A stretch of 64,000 bases of DNA from Nannochloropsis salina CCMP1776 (lineage: Eukaryota > Sar > Eustigmatophyceae > Eustigmatales > Monodopsidaceae). The notes below the pieces were generated by a model. The model did no database searches. It was given only the letters and a program-made list of their open reading frames with translations, and was not told the DNA's origin. This document shows, in pieces, positions 33,651 to 44,694 of this stretch (positions are counted from its first letter, which is position 1; each line of letters begins with the position of its first letter). The translations under genes were made by a program, and so were the position numbers. The DNA lies in NCBI GenBank assembly GCA_004565275.1, contig SDOX01000094.1:1-64000 (forward strand), read 5' to 3'.

Positions 33651-34856
33651 TCACTCCTCGCTTTGAAGTGGAGATTCATACAACAAGAGTCTAACGTTCG
33701 CCATAGCCCCCACATCTCTGACCGCAGCTGGCGCACGTCCGGGGAGACCCCAGGTATTGCAGATCAATCGTCGATGTCTTCGTCGCTTCTTAGGGACACA
33801 CAACATCTCCGCGTTGTCATCCTCGCAAGTCATACCCTCAGCGCTCCAGTCGTTGCTTACGACAGCGATCACAGTCTGATCTTGCCCTTCATCCTTAGAG
33901 CAGATTTTATTCTTGCCCCGGGCATACCCATTGTCGTTGCCCCGAGTAATGCGCCCGTCACGTTCTTTTTGAAGAGGTTCGGTACAACATGCATTTTTTT
34001 CTACCCCTTCTCCATGCCCGTCTAACCAAGCCTCTATTTGAGACCTCAATGCCTGGATGCCCTCTGGAAGAAGGTACAAATAGATAACCGACGCTTGATA
34101 AAGGTCTACTGCCAGCAAATCCTGCCAAATCACCTTTACCTGGCCTTCTTCTAGGACCTTTTGGGGGTGTAGATGATGCTGCAATTGCTTCAACTGCCGC
34201 TCCTGTCCCTCTACATGCTGCGATTGATCGAAAAGGAGTCGCTCGCCTTGGGTCTCCTTCGATATACCATCACGTCTTGTACCTTTGAATGACTCGCTCG
34301 CTTGCTGTACAGCTTCTTTTTTTCCTGTTGCCATTTTCATCGCGGTAGCATGATCGTTGTGCGGCCCAGGTGCGGCGTCTTCAGCGAAATCTACTGCCGA
34401 CCTTGCCTTTTCAGCGCGGCCTATGCGCGTCCGGAATCTTTTGACCAGTCTCTCCTCGATTTCGACTCCTCTCGCCCTTGCCCCGGTGGCTTGTGCCACT
34501 GCAATACATATACGTCCATCCCCACAACCGAGATCGAAGAAAACATCGTCTGCGTCTATGCAGCCCAAGCCACAAATATCATCAACTATTTCCAAATCCG
34601 ATTGGCAAGGGGGAGCAAGGGAGTCTCCTTCCATCCAGACCTGTCCCGGAAGGGCAGGGTATTCATCTTCATCTTCGTCGTTTTCAAGCTCGACATCTTT
34701 GGTCAATGGTAGCATGGGCGGGGGGCAGGTCGGTCGACAGGGACCTCCGTCCGAGACCAGTGGCTGTCCTGCCGACAAAATAGGTTCAGATTCCCCAGAG
34801 TAATCTGCTGTAAAGTTACATAACAAGATCGAAAGAATAATATTGGAACCAGGCAT
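33651..34856 (-). CDS. SAM-dependent methyltransferase (FAM173-like class I)
   Basis: A single 401-residue frame. Motif I of the Rossmann methyltransferase fold is clear at residues 106-118 ('FFDLGCGDGRICIA'), followed by an acidic residue at the end of beta-2 ('ARGVEIEERLVKRF'). Later come 'WQDLLAVDL' and 'VIYLYLLPEGIQALRSQIE', then 'RRLICNTWGLPGRAPA'. The order 'DLGxGDGRI ... DL ... YLLP ... L' is that of the FAM173/ATPSCKMT-type lysine methyltransferases and their bacterial relatives. Two non-conserved insertions, one Gln/Lys-rich (residues about 160-235) and one charged, separate the core motifs. The first about 20 residues are hydrophobic and could be a targeting signal. The substrate cannot be read from sequence. 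Confidence 0.7.
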   Translation of the reverse strand: MPGSNIILSILLCNFTADYSGESEPILSAGQPLVSDGGPCRPTCPPPMLPLTKDVELENDEDEDEYPALPGQVWMEGDSLAPPCQSDLEIVDDICGLGCIDADDVFFDLGCGDGRICIAVAQATGARARGVEIEERLVKRFRTRIGRAEKARSAVDFAEDAAPGPHNDHATAMKMATGKKEAVQQASESFKGTRRDGISKETQGERLLFDQSQHVEGQERQLKQLQHHLHPQKVLEEGQVKVIWQDLLAVDLYQASVIYLYLLPEGIQALRSQIEAWLDGHGEGVEKNACCTEPLQKERDGRITRGNDNGYARGKNKICSKDEGQDQTVIAVVSNDWSAEGMTCEDDNAEMLCVPKKRRRHRRLICNTWGLPGRAPAAVRDVGAMANVRLLLYESPLQSEE

Positions 34857-35263
34857 GTATATAGGAGTGGTAAGAATTTACATTTTGTCGAAGTTGTACG
34901 CTTGAAGAGCTCATAAATGTGCCTGGTCATTTGTGGCTGTACGCGATATCATCTCATCGCTTAAGAAAATATCACCTGAGAATGACGAATCCATCCACCC
35001 AACTTGTGTCCGCTTCAGCCCACTTCAGGGACAGAAAATTGTTTCAATTATGCTGAAGCCGATTCAAGTGCACGTAGAATCTCTAGCATGGCTGGTTGAA
35101 GAACAAAATAATAAATAGAGTTGATACCTGCGGGAGACAGCAACGTATGCGCGAGCACTCCGCCATGGGCCCAAATATATGCGCCCGCCCCGGTTGTATC
35201 GTATTTCATCAGTTTTTCTCCTCTTTCACTCTACAAATACCCATCTACAGCTTAAAGCGTGCT
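34857..35263. other. Divergent spacer, methyltransferase / eight-helix gene
   Basis: Short intergenic region between divergent genes; no recognised element. Confidence 0.4.
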
Positions 35264-38200
35264 ATGGTACGTCCACCCTCCCTTCCAGAGCCCAATGTGG
35301 AGGATAATGAGGCCCCCCTTTCGCATCCGCTGTCACCCTCTCAAGCGTCACCGCCACCTCCTTCTGCGGCCGGTTCACCCTTGACAAATGACTCTATGTT
35401 CACTCCCTCTGCGCTACTCGTCAAAGCTTTGCTATGCGACGACAAAGATGATAATTGCAGCCAAGGCAATGTGTCCGCAGAAGAGAGGATGGAGCGCGGA
35501 AAAAATAAGGGACGCCGTTCGAAGCAGCATCCGAAGCTGGGGGGGCAGTCGTCTCTAGGCGGTTCCCCTTCGGCACAACCATCTCTTCAAACCATCCTAC
35601 GCCAAGTTCAGCCACCTTCAACACGAACTGGTCAATTTCACAGACAACAGGAGGTGAAAATGCAAAGAATTCGAGGCGTATTGCTGGCCTCACTATCCAT
35701 CAATTTGGTGTGCGGATTTATGTCCGCCATTATGACAGGTAACGTGCACGAGGATACATGAGACAAGATCTTTGCCAAATAAAGAAGAGGGGTGATTATG
35801 TATGTAGGGAATCAAGCATGCAGATCACCATCGCTTGGCTCTGCGGGGAACAAGCTTAAGGGCGTGCCTTATCCGATGCTGGCGCTCCTCCTCATCCTCC
35901 TCGCTTGACCCGCAGGCTACGTCACCGTTGTCCTTGCGTGGGGTTTTTTTGCACGCCCAAGCCCTCCTCCTTCTACCCCATCCCTGCTGGGCGCCAAGGA
36001 TCATGAGACCAGCACCATATATCTCAGCTGGATCGCTTTGTTTGCAGTAGCCCTCTTCTTGATCTACATTGCCTGCTTTGGCATTCACTCCGCTCGAAAG
36101 GTAGGTTACAACATCTCGATGTGGTCAGGCTGGCGCAAAGAAGGCCTCTGTGATTTCATTCCAGAAGAAGAACCGCCTTAACCCCTTGTAAATGCGTACG
36201 CTGGTACTTTCCGAGTAGAGCGTATACGGTCCGACGGCCCCTGTATGCTCTTTTCCCTTTCTTCCTTCTTCACACTGCTTCAAGGTTTCTATTAACCATC
36301 TCCTTCGCTACTTCTGGGGGGCAGCACTGGGCATTACACCTCTCGTGCTGGTGACCACATTTGCGTTCGATTTTTACGAAATATCCAGGAGTGAGTGGAG
36401 CAGAGGGAGAGAGGGCCATGGGGTTGAAAAACGATGCTGTGCGAGGGCATAGTGGCGTGTATCTTTGCTTCTTCTGCTTTATGCTACGGTCATTCATCAT
36501 GTGTGTTCGTCGTTCTCTTTCAAATTTTCTGTCCTTATCATGCTTGATGCCGAAGCTCCTCTATTTCCCATCGCCCTTGGTCGCTCAATTTATACCATGT
36601 TCTGCACTTTCGACCCTTGTGCTTTGCTGTCCTCCTCACCCCTCGACTCTTTCGACCCTTGTGCTTTGCTGTCCTCCTCACCCCTCGACTCTTTCCCTTG
36701 CCTCCCCTACCTTTCTTTTTCCTTTCCCTCGAAGGCTTTATCCGTCACCATTGGGACGGAAAAGCGATGGAGGGCCTGCGACTTGTAGGTGCCCATCGCG
36801 CCCTTCTCCACCTACCCAATGCTGCTTTGTTGCTCACGGATTTCCATACCCTCTCAATATCCCTCTTTTTCTGCTTGACTCCGCTGTGTCTCACAGATTT
36901 TTTGCAGTCAAGGTGCCGAGGCAGGAGGGAAGTGCGCTGCACCGGTGCTTGGCGGGCCCAATTTTTCAAGTATTCAGGATTGGTGTGAACACTACCATGC
37001 TGGAGCTGATGACTGCGAAGCCATCAAGCATGCTGCACTGTCCCAAGGTGACCTCCACTCTCCCTCAATCACCATTCATCCCCCGCATATTTTAAACACT
37101 CTCCCTCAATCACCATCCATCCCCCGCATATTTTAAACCCTTGGCCACGTTTTCCAAGCCTGTGTTCTATGAGCCGCTGAGGGCACGTTCATGTCTTTGT
37201 CCGTCTTCATTCTTAATTTTTCATGATATTTACATTGCAATTCCTCTTCACTTTACCTCCCTCAGCTGATAAATGGATCTATTTTATGCTTTTGAGCGCT
37301 GGGTTGCTCGGTGTCTTAAACCTGGTTTCCCTTCTCGTATCCATGCATCTTTGCGTGCGATTGATAACCCCCAGGTTGGGAAGACAGATAAAGGGAGGGA
37401 CTAAAGAGGGGCCGTTGTGAATGGTTTCGTTCTTTACGCACACCGTCCCTTTTGTTTTCCCTACCAAAACCCCATGCAGTGTCATCATGACCTACGCCAA
37501 CGATAACATCTCGTACCTCCTTCTTCTTCCCGCGGGGTAGGGTACTTATTCCTTTAGTGAGCGCTCAAATTATATTTTCACCCTCCTCACAATTTCTTTC
37601 CACCCCCTTACTTCCAGCTGCTGTCTTGGCATTTCACTCTTCCTTTTCTCTCACACCGGATTTTCGCCTGACCATTCTTGGTTCGCATGGAGCTTTCTCT
37701 GTGCAGCCGCGCTTACCCTCCTCAACTCAGTCCTCACATTTGTGGGGGGGAGACTGAAAAAGAGGAGACTCCTGCAAGCCTGTCTTGTCAGCAACGCTGT
37801 GGTGGTGCTCCTCCTCACTGGTCTCTGTGCCACGGGCTACATTATCGCCGGCGAGCTATCCGATCAGGTGGGATGAACAAGCAGAGGGACGGGACAGATG
37901 CAATTATAGCTTCTATCAGTACGAAAAGAAAAGGTTTAGCACAAGGAAATTTTGGAAAAAAGCTAAGGACAGAAGGGTAGGCTAAGAGGTTGAGTTGATT
38001 ACATTAGATGCTACAACACTTGCAACAATCATCCATGTCGCCCAAACTCTCTTTCTAGGGCTCTTTTTATACGTCTCGACGAGCACAAGACATCGCCTGC
38101 ACAATCCAGTTGCGAGGTTGCTGCTGTTGTCATTATTCCGAATCTGTCCCCGACAATCGCTGTCCTGAATGGGGAACAGATGAGGTAAGTCCTCTCTCTC

Positions 38201-38485
38201 CTCCTTTTATGTCTTGTTCTGCGTACTGCTTTGCTCGAGGCTCTGTCCTTAATAGTCGGTACAGCATCCCAGAGGGATAAACGTTTAACTCACGCATTCA
38301 CAGCTGTATTCATCTTGACTCCCTTTTTGTTTACATACTTATTGCAGGTTATATCCATGATCGCGGCCGATTTTCGAATAGCCTCCTTGGCCGCTCTTTT
38401 AACCATTCTTTACGAGTTTGGAGGACTTATCACAGGATTTTTGGTCATGAAAAACTTAGAAAATTACCATTGTGAATATATATGA
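35264..38485 (+). CDS. Eight-helix membrane protein built of two tetraspanin-like modules
   Basis: Ten exons whose phases all close: 35,264-35,738; 35,916-36,100; 36,285-36,390; 36,735-36,784; 36,897-37,047; 37,266-37,374; 37,480-37,536; 37,618-37,867; 38,059-38,184; 38,348-38,485 (548 residues). An about 140-residue Pro/Ser/Gln-rich cytosolic start precedes module 1: helices 'LLASLSINLVCGFMSAIMTG', 'IYLSWIALFAVALFLIYIAC' and 'GAALGITPLVLVTTFAF', a Cys-containing loop ('IFCSQ', 'GGKCAAP', 'DWCEHYHAGADDCEAIK') and helix 'IYFMLLSAGLLGVLNLVSLL'. Module 2 has helices around 'ISYLLLLPAGCCLGISLFLF', 'SFLCAAALTLLNSVLTF' and 'SNAVVVLLLTGLCATGYIIA', a loop with 'GCCCCHYSESVPDNRC', and helix 'IASLAALLTILYEFGGLITG'. 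The large Cys-rich loop between the third and fourth helix of each module is tetraspanin-like; homology to true tetraspanins is inferred, not proven. Confidence 0.55.
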
Positions 38486-39695
38486 AGGAAATATCGTCGA
38501 ATAAAAAATTCCCGACAAAATATCCTCGCGGCATGCGACCGTCTGCACGTTTTTTTCTGTCAAATAAACACGCAGTCATTCCTTCTTTTTCCAGCACCCG
38601 ACACCCTGCATTAAATCTCCAGCACTAGTCTGTCAATTTTTCATTTTGAGTTTATGATATACATTCAAGTCCTCAAAAGACTCTTTTTCAAGCACGGATT
38701 AGACAGCAGAGAAGATCCCGGCAGCGGTGTACGACATATCTGACGCAAACCGGTTCCCCCCAAAAAATCCGATACAGAATTCCCGACCTCGAGAAAAATC
38801 AAAACGAAAAGACTCTGTGCAAAATTGTATGTGAGAGGCTTCGATTAGGAGAATTATCTTATTGATATTCGTTGTGGCTTGTCAATAATTTTAAAAATGG
38901 TGTCGAGCTTGAAAATCACATATGCTACCAATTCCGCAACTAAGATCAGGGAGAGAAAAGCCCTACACATACAACCTGCATCTCGAGATGCGTAAATCAT
39001 AAGTTTCCGTGTTTACAATTTGAATTACATGCATCAAAACAATACTGTGGTTACTATACGTCTTAATCATTAGTCAGCGTACGAGTTATGCAATTTTCGG
39101 GACTCGTTCAAGGTCTTCGTTCCCAGCGACCTGTGCGATACACCGCGCGTTCGCGTAATAAGCCCGATGCAATATTCCCGAGCACCCAGAGATATGGCGT
39201 CAATTTTCTGCGGCACGCGTTTCACCATGTGGAGCTATAAGAAGATCTAAGGAGCAATTTTATTGTACATGGGTAAAAAGAATCTCAGAGTTGCTACAGC
39301 TTCTTGCAATCAAATAGAATGTTCTACCATGAAACTTTGCTTCACCCTTTGTATAAAGCGTGGAGAAACTATGAAATCGGACTCTCTATTTGACATCCAT
39401 ACCGATAAGTTGTCGAGGCCGTCCCTAATTTTGTAAGCACTTCGATTCGTATGTATGGTGAATAAAAAAGGTGCTTGGAAAATCGCTTTCCCAGCTCATA
39501 AATTGAAATGAAACCAAACGTGTTCAAAATGCATACTTGTAGGGCTCCTGACAAAGATTGGGCTCTTTGCGATAAAGACATGGTTTCGAATCCTGGTAAA
39601 CGCTTGATATTCATAATTTTTGTGGCTTTTTCCTAATAATTCTTATGATACACATCATTTGTAAATAGAGAGCGGGAGTCCAACAACCTTTTACT
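38486..39695. other. AT-rich intergenic region
   Basis: No gene recognised. A GGTTTCGAATCC sequence (about 39,586) resembles a tRNA B box but no cloverleaf folds around it. Confidence 0.4.
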
Positions 39696-40840
39696 ATGCG
39701 GTGTCCTCAATACTTCTTCGTGATCGTACTCCCACTTCTTTCAAACGCTTTGTCAGAAATTTCTCGACCTGCAATGGACAGTGGTGAAAGCAGAGCTAGA
39801 ATGTATCCTGAGAACGAGGGCACGAAAATCAGAAAGAATTTACCGTCACTGCTGCGATCAAAAACGGCCAATCCTACCTCAAAGTACATGCCAGTCCTCC
39901 CAGACTCTGGACTTCAAAAGATTCTTCCCCACCCCGTACTCATGACGGATGCGCCTACCACCGCTGTGCATACATCTGCACCCATTCGCACGATGCCCAC
40001 GCAGACACCTGCGCCTTCCGTGGTTCTTCACACCGCTGCCCCGGCAGCAGCTATAGCTACCTCTACCCCTACGCTGGCTGACCCCGTGACGATACTTCCC
40101 CACCCGTACCCATGACGGATGCGCCTACCACCGCTGTGCATACATCTGCACCCATTCGCACGATGCCCACGCAGACACCTGCGCCTTCCGTGGTTCTTCA
40201 CACCGCTGCCCCGGCAACAGCTATAGCTACCTCTACCCCTACGCTGGCTGACCCCGTGACGATACTTCCCCACCCCGTACTCATGACGGATGCGCCTACC
40301 ACCGCTGTGCATACATCTGCACCCATATTTATACCACCACGTAGGACAACGGTTCCTACAATTTTTCCGACGGAGACGAACTCCTCCGTTATATTCACGA
40401 ACGCACCTGTTACCAGCCCGACCCTGTTTCCTTGCTATGACGGCTTCAAGATCAAAATGAAGCAAAGACCTAAATACGTGTGCCCCGGGAAAAGATTCAC
40501 CATCACAATCGGCATCCGCAGCTCCGCAAACAATGTAGTCAATGATACCGCGCTGTTCATATACTTGCCGAATGAATTAGAAGTCCTCGGCTACAAAACG
40601 ACAGTGAAGTGGCCACGCGTGGTACCGAAGCTCGACGGAAGGAAGCTAGCTATAAGGCCTTTGAAATTCCGCAAGAAGGGTTTTTTCCGCTGCAGGATGA
40701 AGCTAAGAAGGCGATCCAATTCTACAACAGGACAGCAGATTCGCATGCCCGTGGTCTTTATGACACCAATTGCTGGTAATTACACATTGCACACGGTATT
40801 CGAGCTCAACGCTGGATCCCTCAAGGCAGGATGTATATAA
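39696..40840 (+). CDS. Secreted Pro/Thr-rich surface protein with 57-residue repeats (frame broken once)
   Basis: Starts with a signal peptide ('MRCPQYFFVIVLPLLSNALS'). It then has tandem 171-base repeats rich in Thr, Pro and Ala ('MTDAPTTAVHTSAPIRTMPT', 'QTPAPSVVLHTAAP', 'STPTLADPVTILPHPVL'), a mucin-like, probably O-glycosylated stalk. The C-terminal about 170 residues ('CYDGFKIKMKQRPKYVCPGK', 'FTITIGIRSSANNVVNDTAL', 'IYLPNELEVLGY') look like a beta-sandwich of the DUF11 kind. The frame from 39,696 ends at 40,115 and the rest is open from 40,112, because one C is missing in 'ccacccgtaccc' at about 40,100 compared with 'ccaccccgtactc' in the neighbouring repeats. It is either a frameshift or a base-calling error in a C run. 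Confidence 0.55.
39942..40325 (+). repeat. 171-bp coding tandem repeat, 2 full plus 1 partial unit
   Basis: Repeat phase marked by 'atgacggatgcg' at 39,942, 40,112 and 40,283 (spacings 170 and 171). The units are almost identical, including synonymous sites, which points to recent expansion or conversion. The third unit diverges after 'CATCTGCACCCAT'. Confidence 0.9.
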
Positions 40841-42184
40841 ACATTACATAGAATGTGAAAATAGGCGGCTTTGCATTCTCATGTCTATATCCAATAATAT
40901 GTGCTTGATATTTAATGTTCGTTCATTGAGTGCTAGCAAAACAACTTTAGGATAGGATCTGTCTTTATACATGCAAACTACATGTTTACGAATAGCCAAG
41001 CTCGGGGACGTCTGGAACAAGAAATCATGTAGGGAGAGACGCTGTATTCGATATGACTTCAGTCATCGCGCGTTTCAGGCTTTAATATACCCAAAAATGA
41101 ACAGTCAGACGCGTACTTGTTCCAGCAATAGAGACTCTATATTATTGACACGATTACAATTTACGCATCTAGAATACGTGTAGTATTGGAAGACCAAGGG
41201 ATAGATCGAGTCTCCAACAAACATAGATATGGTACTGAAAATGAAGAACCACGTGAGTGATACAATGTAGTGTGACCGATTGCGATGAGTAGAAAGAAAA
41301 AGTGATCACCTTTATGCTCAGAATTCTCTCGCTGCTTCACGGAAGCTTCGTGGACTTGAAAAAATTGTTATATTAAAAGAAACGCCATGTAAATATGCAA
41401 ATCGGTGTTGCATCTTAACTTTAACAGATCATACATCGTGGGAATCACACCTAAATGTTATTATGCACGAGACCATCATGGCCAAATGTAAAAATGATGT
41501 ATGTTTTACCATACTATCTTCTTCCTGGCTATTGTGTACTAGGTCATCTCATTCAATGCAGATCTCATCTATATCACTAACTGAAGACTGCCTGTAGTAT
41601 GAAAGTCCCTACACCGCAAATGGTGAGGACAACTAGATGATAAATGAAGTGCAGCCATTAATGCCTGCACCTGTTGACACCAACTGCGACTCTGCTGCAC
41701 TCCATTTTAAAAGAAAAAGAACACGTATGTGGCTATACCAGAGAAGAGCGATGTGCAGCCGCAGCATGGCTCTTGGTGTTACGATGATGAACAAAAGATC
41801 TCAACAGTACCCGTACATGCTTGTTTTTCTCAATCAAGGAAGGAAGCAATTTATTACTTTTTGATGAGGGACGAGATGCGTTTCGTTCATTCCCCCAAAG
41901 TACAAGGACTACTGTGAAGCTATAGCTTTTGGGCAGGATGACAATCTTAGAAGCTGTTCGAAAATAGGAACAGAATTTTTTCTCGATGTACTCAAAATGC
42001 TCTCAAACTCTTATAGGATTTTTATTCCTTCGCCATGGCTCCAAGTGCTGGTAATCTTATAGCGGCATAACAAACTCTTTATCTGTCAGAAGATAGGAGC
42101 AAAAACCCTTGCATAACATATCCGAGTTGTTCTTCTGCATGTTTACCAGAGTTATGCCCTCTAAATACACGACTTTGTATTCTA
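40841..42184. other. AT-rich intergenic region
   Basis: No gene, RNA or repeat recognised. Confidence 0.4.
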
Positions 42185-42918
42185 TTAGCGCCGTCCGAAG
42201 AGCCTCCTTGGAGCTTGTGTGGGAACATCTTTATCATAAAAAGGCTGATGCACCGACAACCATATAGCAGGCTTTAGATTTCGTAAGCTCCGGAACCAGC
42301 TTACTAATGAGGGGAGTAGAACAAGCTCTGCGCCTTCTGTATCAATTTTGATGAGTCGCAGATGACGTATTCCCTCCTGCTGAATAAATTCTGGCAACGT
42401 TCGGCAGCTGATAGTCCATTCGTGTCTTGTCTCCCCATTTCCCCAAGTGGAGACACCGCGGTCATCGCGAATGCGACTAGTGCTGTCACCAATACCCCTA
42501 GCGCATAGACATGATCGGAGAAGATAGCAGCATATAGTGCTGTTGGGATTACCCACGCCCCGAAATCAATGTACGCGGCCTCTGCGTGGCCCCTCAGAAA
42601 ATGCTGTATTAGTTTGAATGTGGCTGCCTCCCATTCATTTTTGTGCACCATGTCCCACAAATGAGGCCACCCAACATAGCCCGGAAAGTTGTTGCGAAAT
42701 ACTGTCACTTTCGTGCTTGGATCGGCCAAAAACATCACGTCTTGAGTCTTCCGTCCCTTCCATTCATCAGATGTCGTGTGCCTTATATGTTCGTTTTCCC
42801 AACTATCAATATGGACACCCTCTCTTGGCAATAAATACTTGAAAGTCCACATCGAGATAAGGAGGGCGCATGCCACATAGGAATGACGAGTTCCTCGCCG
42901 CCACTTGTGAGGAAGCAA
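42185..42918 (-). pseudogene. FkbM-family methyltransferase, decayed
   Basis: The upstream frame starts with a basic residue cluster and a membrane anchor ('YVACALLISMWTFKYLL'). It runs to the SAM-binding start 'AAYIDFGAWVIPTALYAAIF' and 'SDHVYAL'. The rest of the family pattern is in another frame: 'GDSTSRIRDDRG', 'CRTLPEFIQQEGIRHLRL', 'IKIDTEGAELVLLPSLVSWF' and 'KPAIWLSVHQPFYD'. Between them about 40-50 residues expected after 'DHVYALEPDP' are missing, so an internal deletion of roughly 130 bases changed the frame near 42,480-42,510. The fold and the IKIDTEGAE motif identify it as FkbM (Methyltransf_21), a group that usually methylates sugars or polyketides. A missed intron does not explain the break, since no bases are left over. 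Confidence 0.65.
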
Positions 42919-44694
42919 ATGATCAAAGCCCTCTTGCCTTGGTCTTCATTCTTCTATGATTCTGAATCGAATCAATCAGTATAAAGTATTTGTGTATAAT
43001 ATATTTAATTCATCTACACGATTACGAAACACATAATTTCAACAGAGTTGAAATGACCATGACCATCTTTCAGTATCTCAATAAAAGATGTAACCGACTG
43101 ATCTTATAACTTGCTTGCAACCCGTCGCTTCTAGTCGGTCGTGGTGGCGCTTGCACCTACCGAAATTAGATTCACCAGCTACTGCTTTTACCATGTATAC
43201 CACGCATCATCTACATAATCTATGGGCAAATCTGCTCCCGTTGGCAAAAAACGGAAAGGAAGGGCATATATTATGTATACCACCTAGACAATATGTGCCA
43301 CCCGACCTGACGTCTGGGAGTCCAAGGCGTCAGCAGACGTCATCTGTCCATCGGGTGGGGACGCGATAACAATTACGGCAGTGGAGAACGTGGTTTATGA
43401 TTGCATTCCACTCATACCATGACATCGCATAGACCCCCATCTAAATTTTTTTATTGGATTAAAAAAGGGGAAAGAAGGAAAGGCCGCCCGAGCACAAGGA
43501 TGTCTGCTCTCGGAGGCCCCTGATAAATATATTCCTGATATATGCTACTGCCTTCCGGTTCTGTTTTCGTTTACTTTCATGCACCACTTACTCGGCCACA
43601 GAGGGGTTCTCTCTTGTGTTTGAATGGGGTGGAAACAATGTGGAAGTGGAAAGAATTTTCACGATTCCTCACGAAAGCGAGCGTACTGTGTTCTCGATCA
43701 TGCCGCCAAACGACATGGCCAGAGAGGGGTGACCGCAAACCTCCCCTTGAATGTTCACAATAAAGTCTCCTTTCCTGCCTGCGGAGCATCAGAATAGTGT
43801 GTGAGACATCCACCTTTAAGTAAAAAGAAATCCAAACTGTTATCGCTAACAGAAAGAGGCAGCATGTTTTGAGACTTACGGCAGTTCCTGCAAATGAGAT
43901 CAGGAGGCCGACGGTACTCATGGAGGGCCAGAGACCGGGGATTGCTGACCACTTCAGATAGTCAGCGACAAAGCAGTTAAATTTAGATCAAGGATAAAGA
44001 GTACGATACAGATGATAGGCAGCGGAACGGAGGAAGGCGTACGGCACACTGTAATTTTGTTGTGTGCTGTTTTATCCCCTATTCTTCCTGCTGACTTTTC
44101 ATAGAAAATGTGGTACATCCCGCTTCAACTACGATACAAGAAGTTTGTGTTTGACACGTGCCAGCTTGATCTTCGAAAAATAAAAAATTGTTGTGTGATG
44201 ATGAGCGCGGAAAGACTTCCCAAGGCGGATTTGGTGACCGGTAAGAGCGCGTCAAGTGTGAGGCAAAGACTATCCATCTGATGTTCTCTTTCTCTCTAGC
44301 GCAGACAAGCATCTAGTTTGCTATGACATATAGTAGTGGAAGTGGTTGTGTCTGCTCCGACTTGTATTAAATGGGTCTCACAACAAACAACCTCCTCCTT
44401 GACCGAAAAATATCATCTAAAAGCATAAAAATGGGGGGAAAGTACTGATAAATTGCATGTTCTACCTTCTTTCACCGCACCGTGAGCTACAATCAATGTG
44501 GTGAGCTCCTGAAGAAATGGTAGAAAAATGCAAAGGTCGATTCTTTAATTTAATTCTGATACAAAAACTCAAAACCGATGTATTGTGTACCATGACGAGC
44601 CAAGCGATGCAATGGAAGGCGTCGCTATCCCCGAGACGAGCTCAGACTCCGCAGGACGATATCTGCATCGTCCTTGGCCACGAACAATCATCTC
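42919..44694. other. Intergenic region with an old dispersed repeat
   Basis: 43,447-43,740 is collinear with 52,448-52,740 (listed as repeat). On the minus strand 43,870-43,960 reads 'YLKWSAIPGLWPS' and 'STVGLLISFAGTA' before a GTAAGT donor, which looks like an exon of a membrane protein, but no partner exons were found. The rest is AT-rich and featureless. Confidence 0.4.
43447..43740 (+). repeat. Diverged dispersed repeat, copy A
   Basis: Shares in order 'ggggaaa.aaggaaa', 'gtctgctctcgga', 'atgcacca.ttactc.gcc' and 'cacgaaagc.agcg' with copy B at 52,448-52,740. No coding content recognised; the family is unknown. Confidence 0.5.

Noticed and set aside
39535-39605. tRNA-like B box (GGTTTCGAATCC)
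   Set aside because: One base too many in the T loop and no acceptor or anticodon stems that pair.
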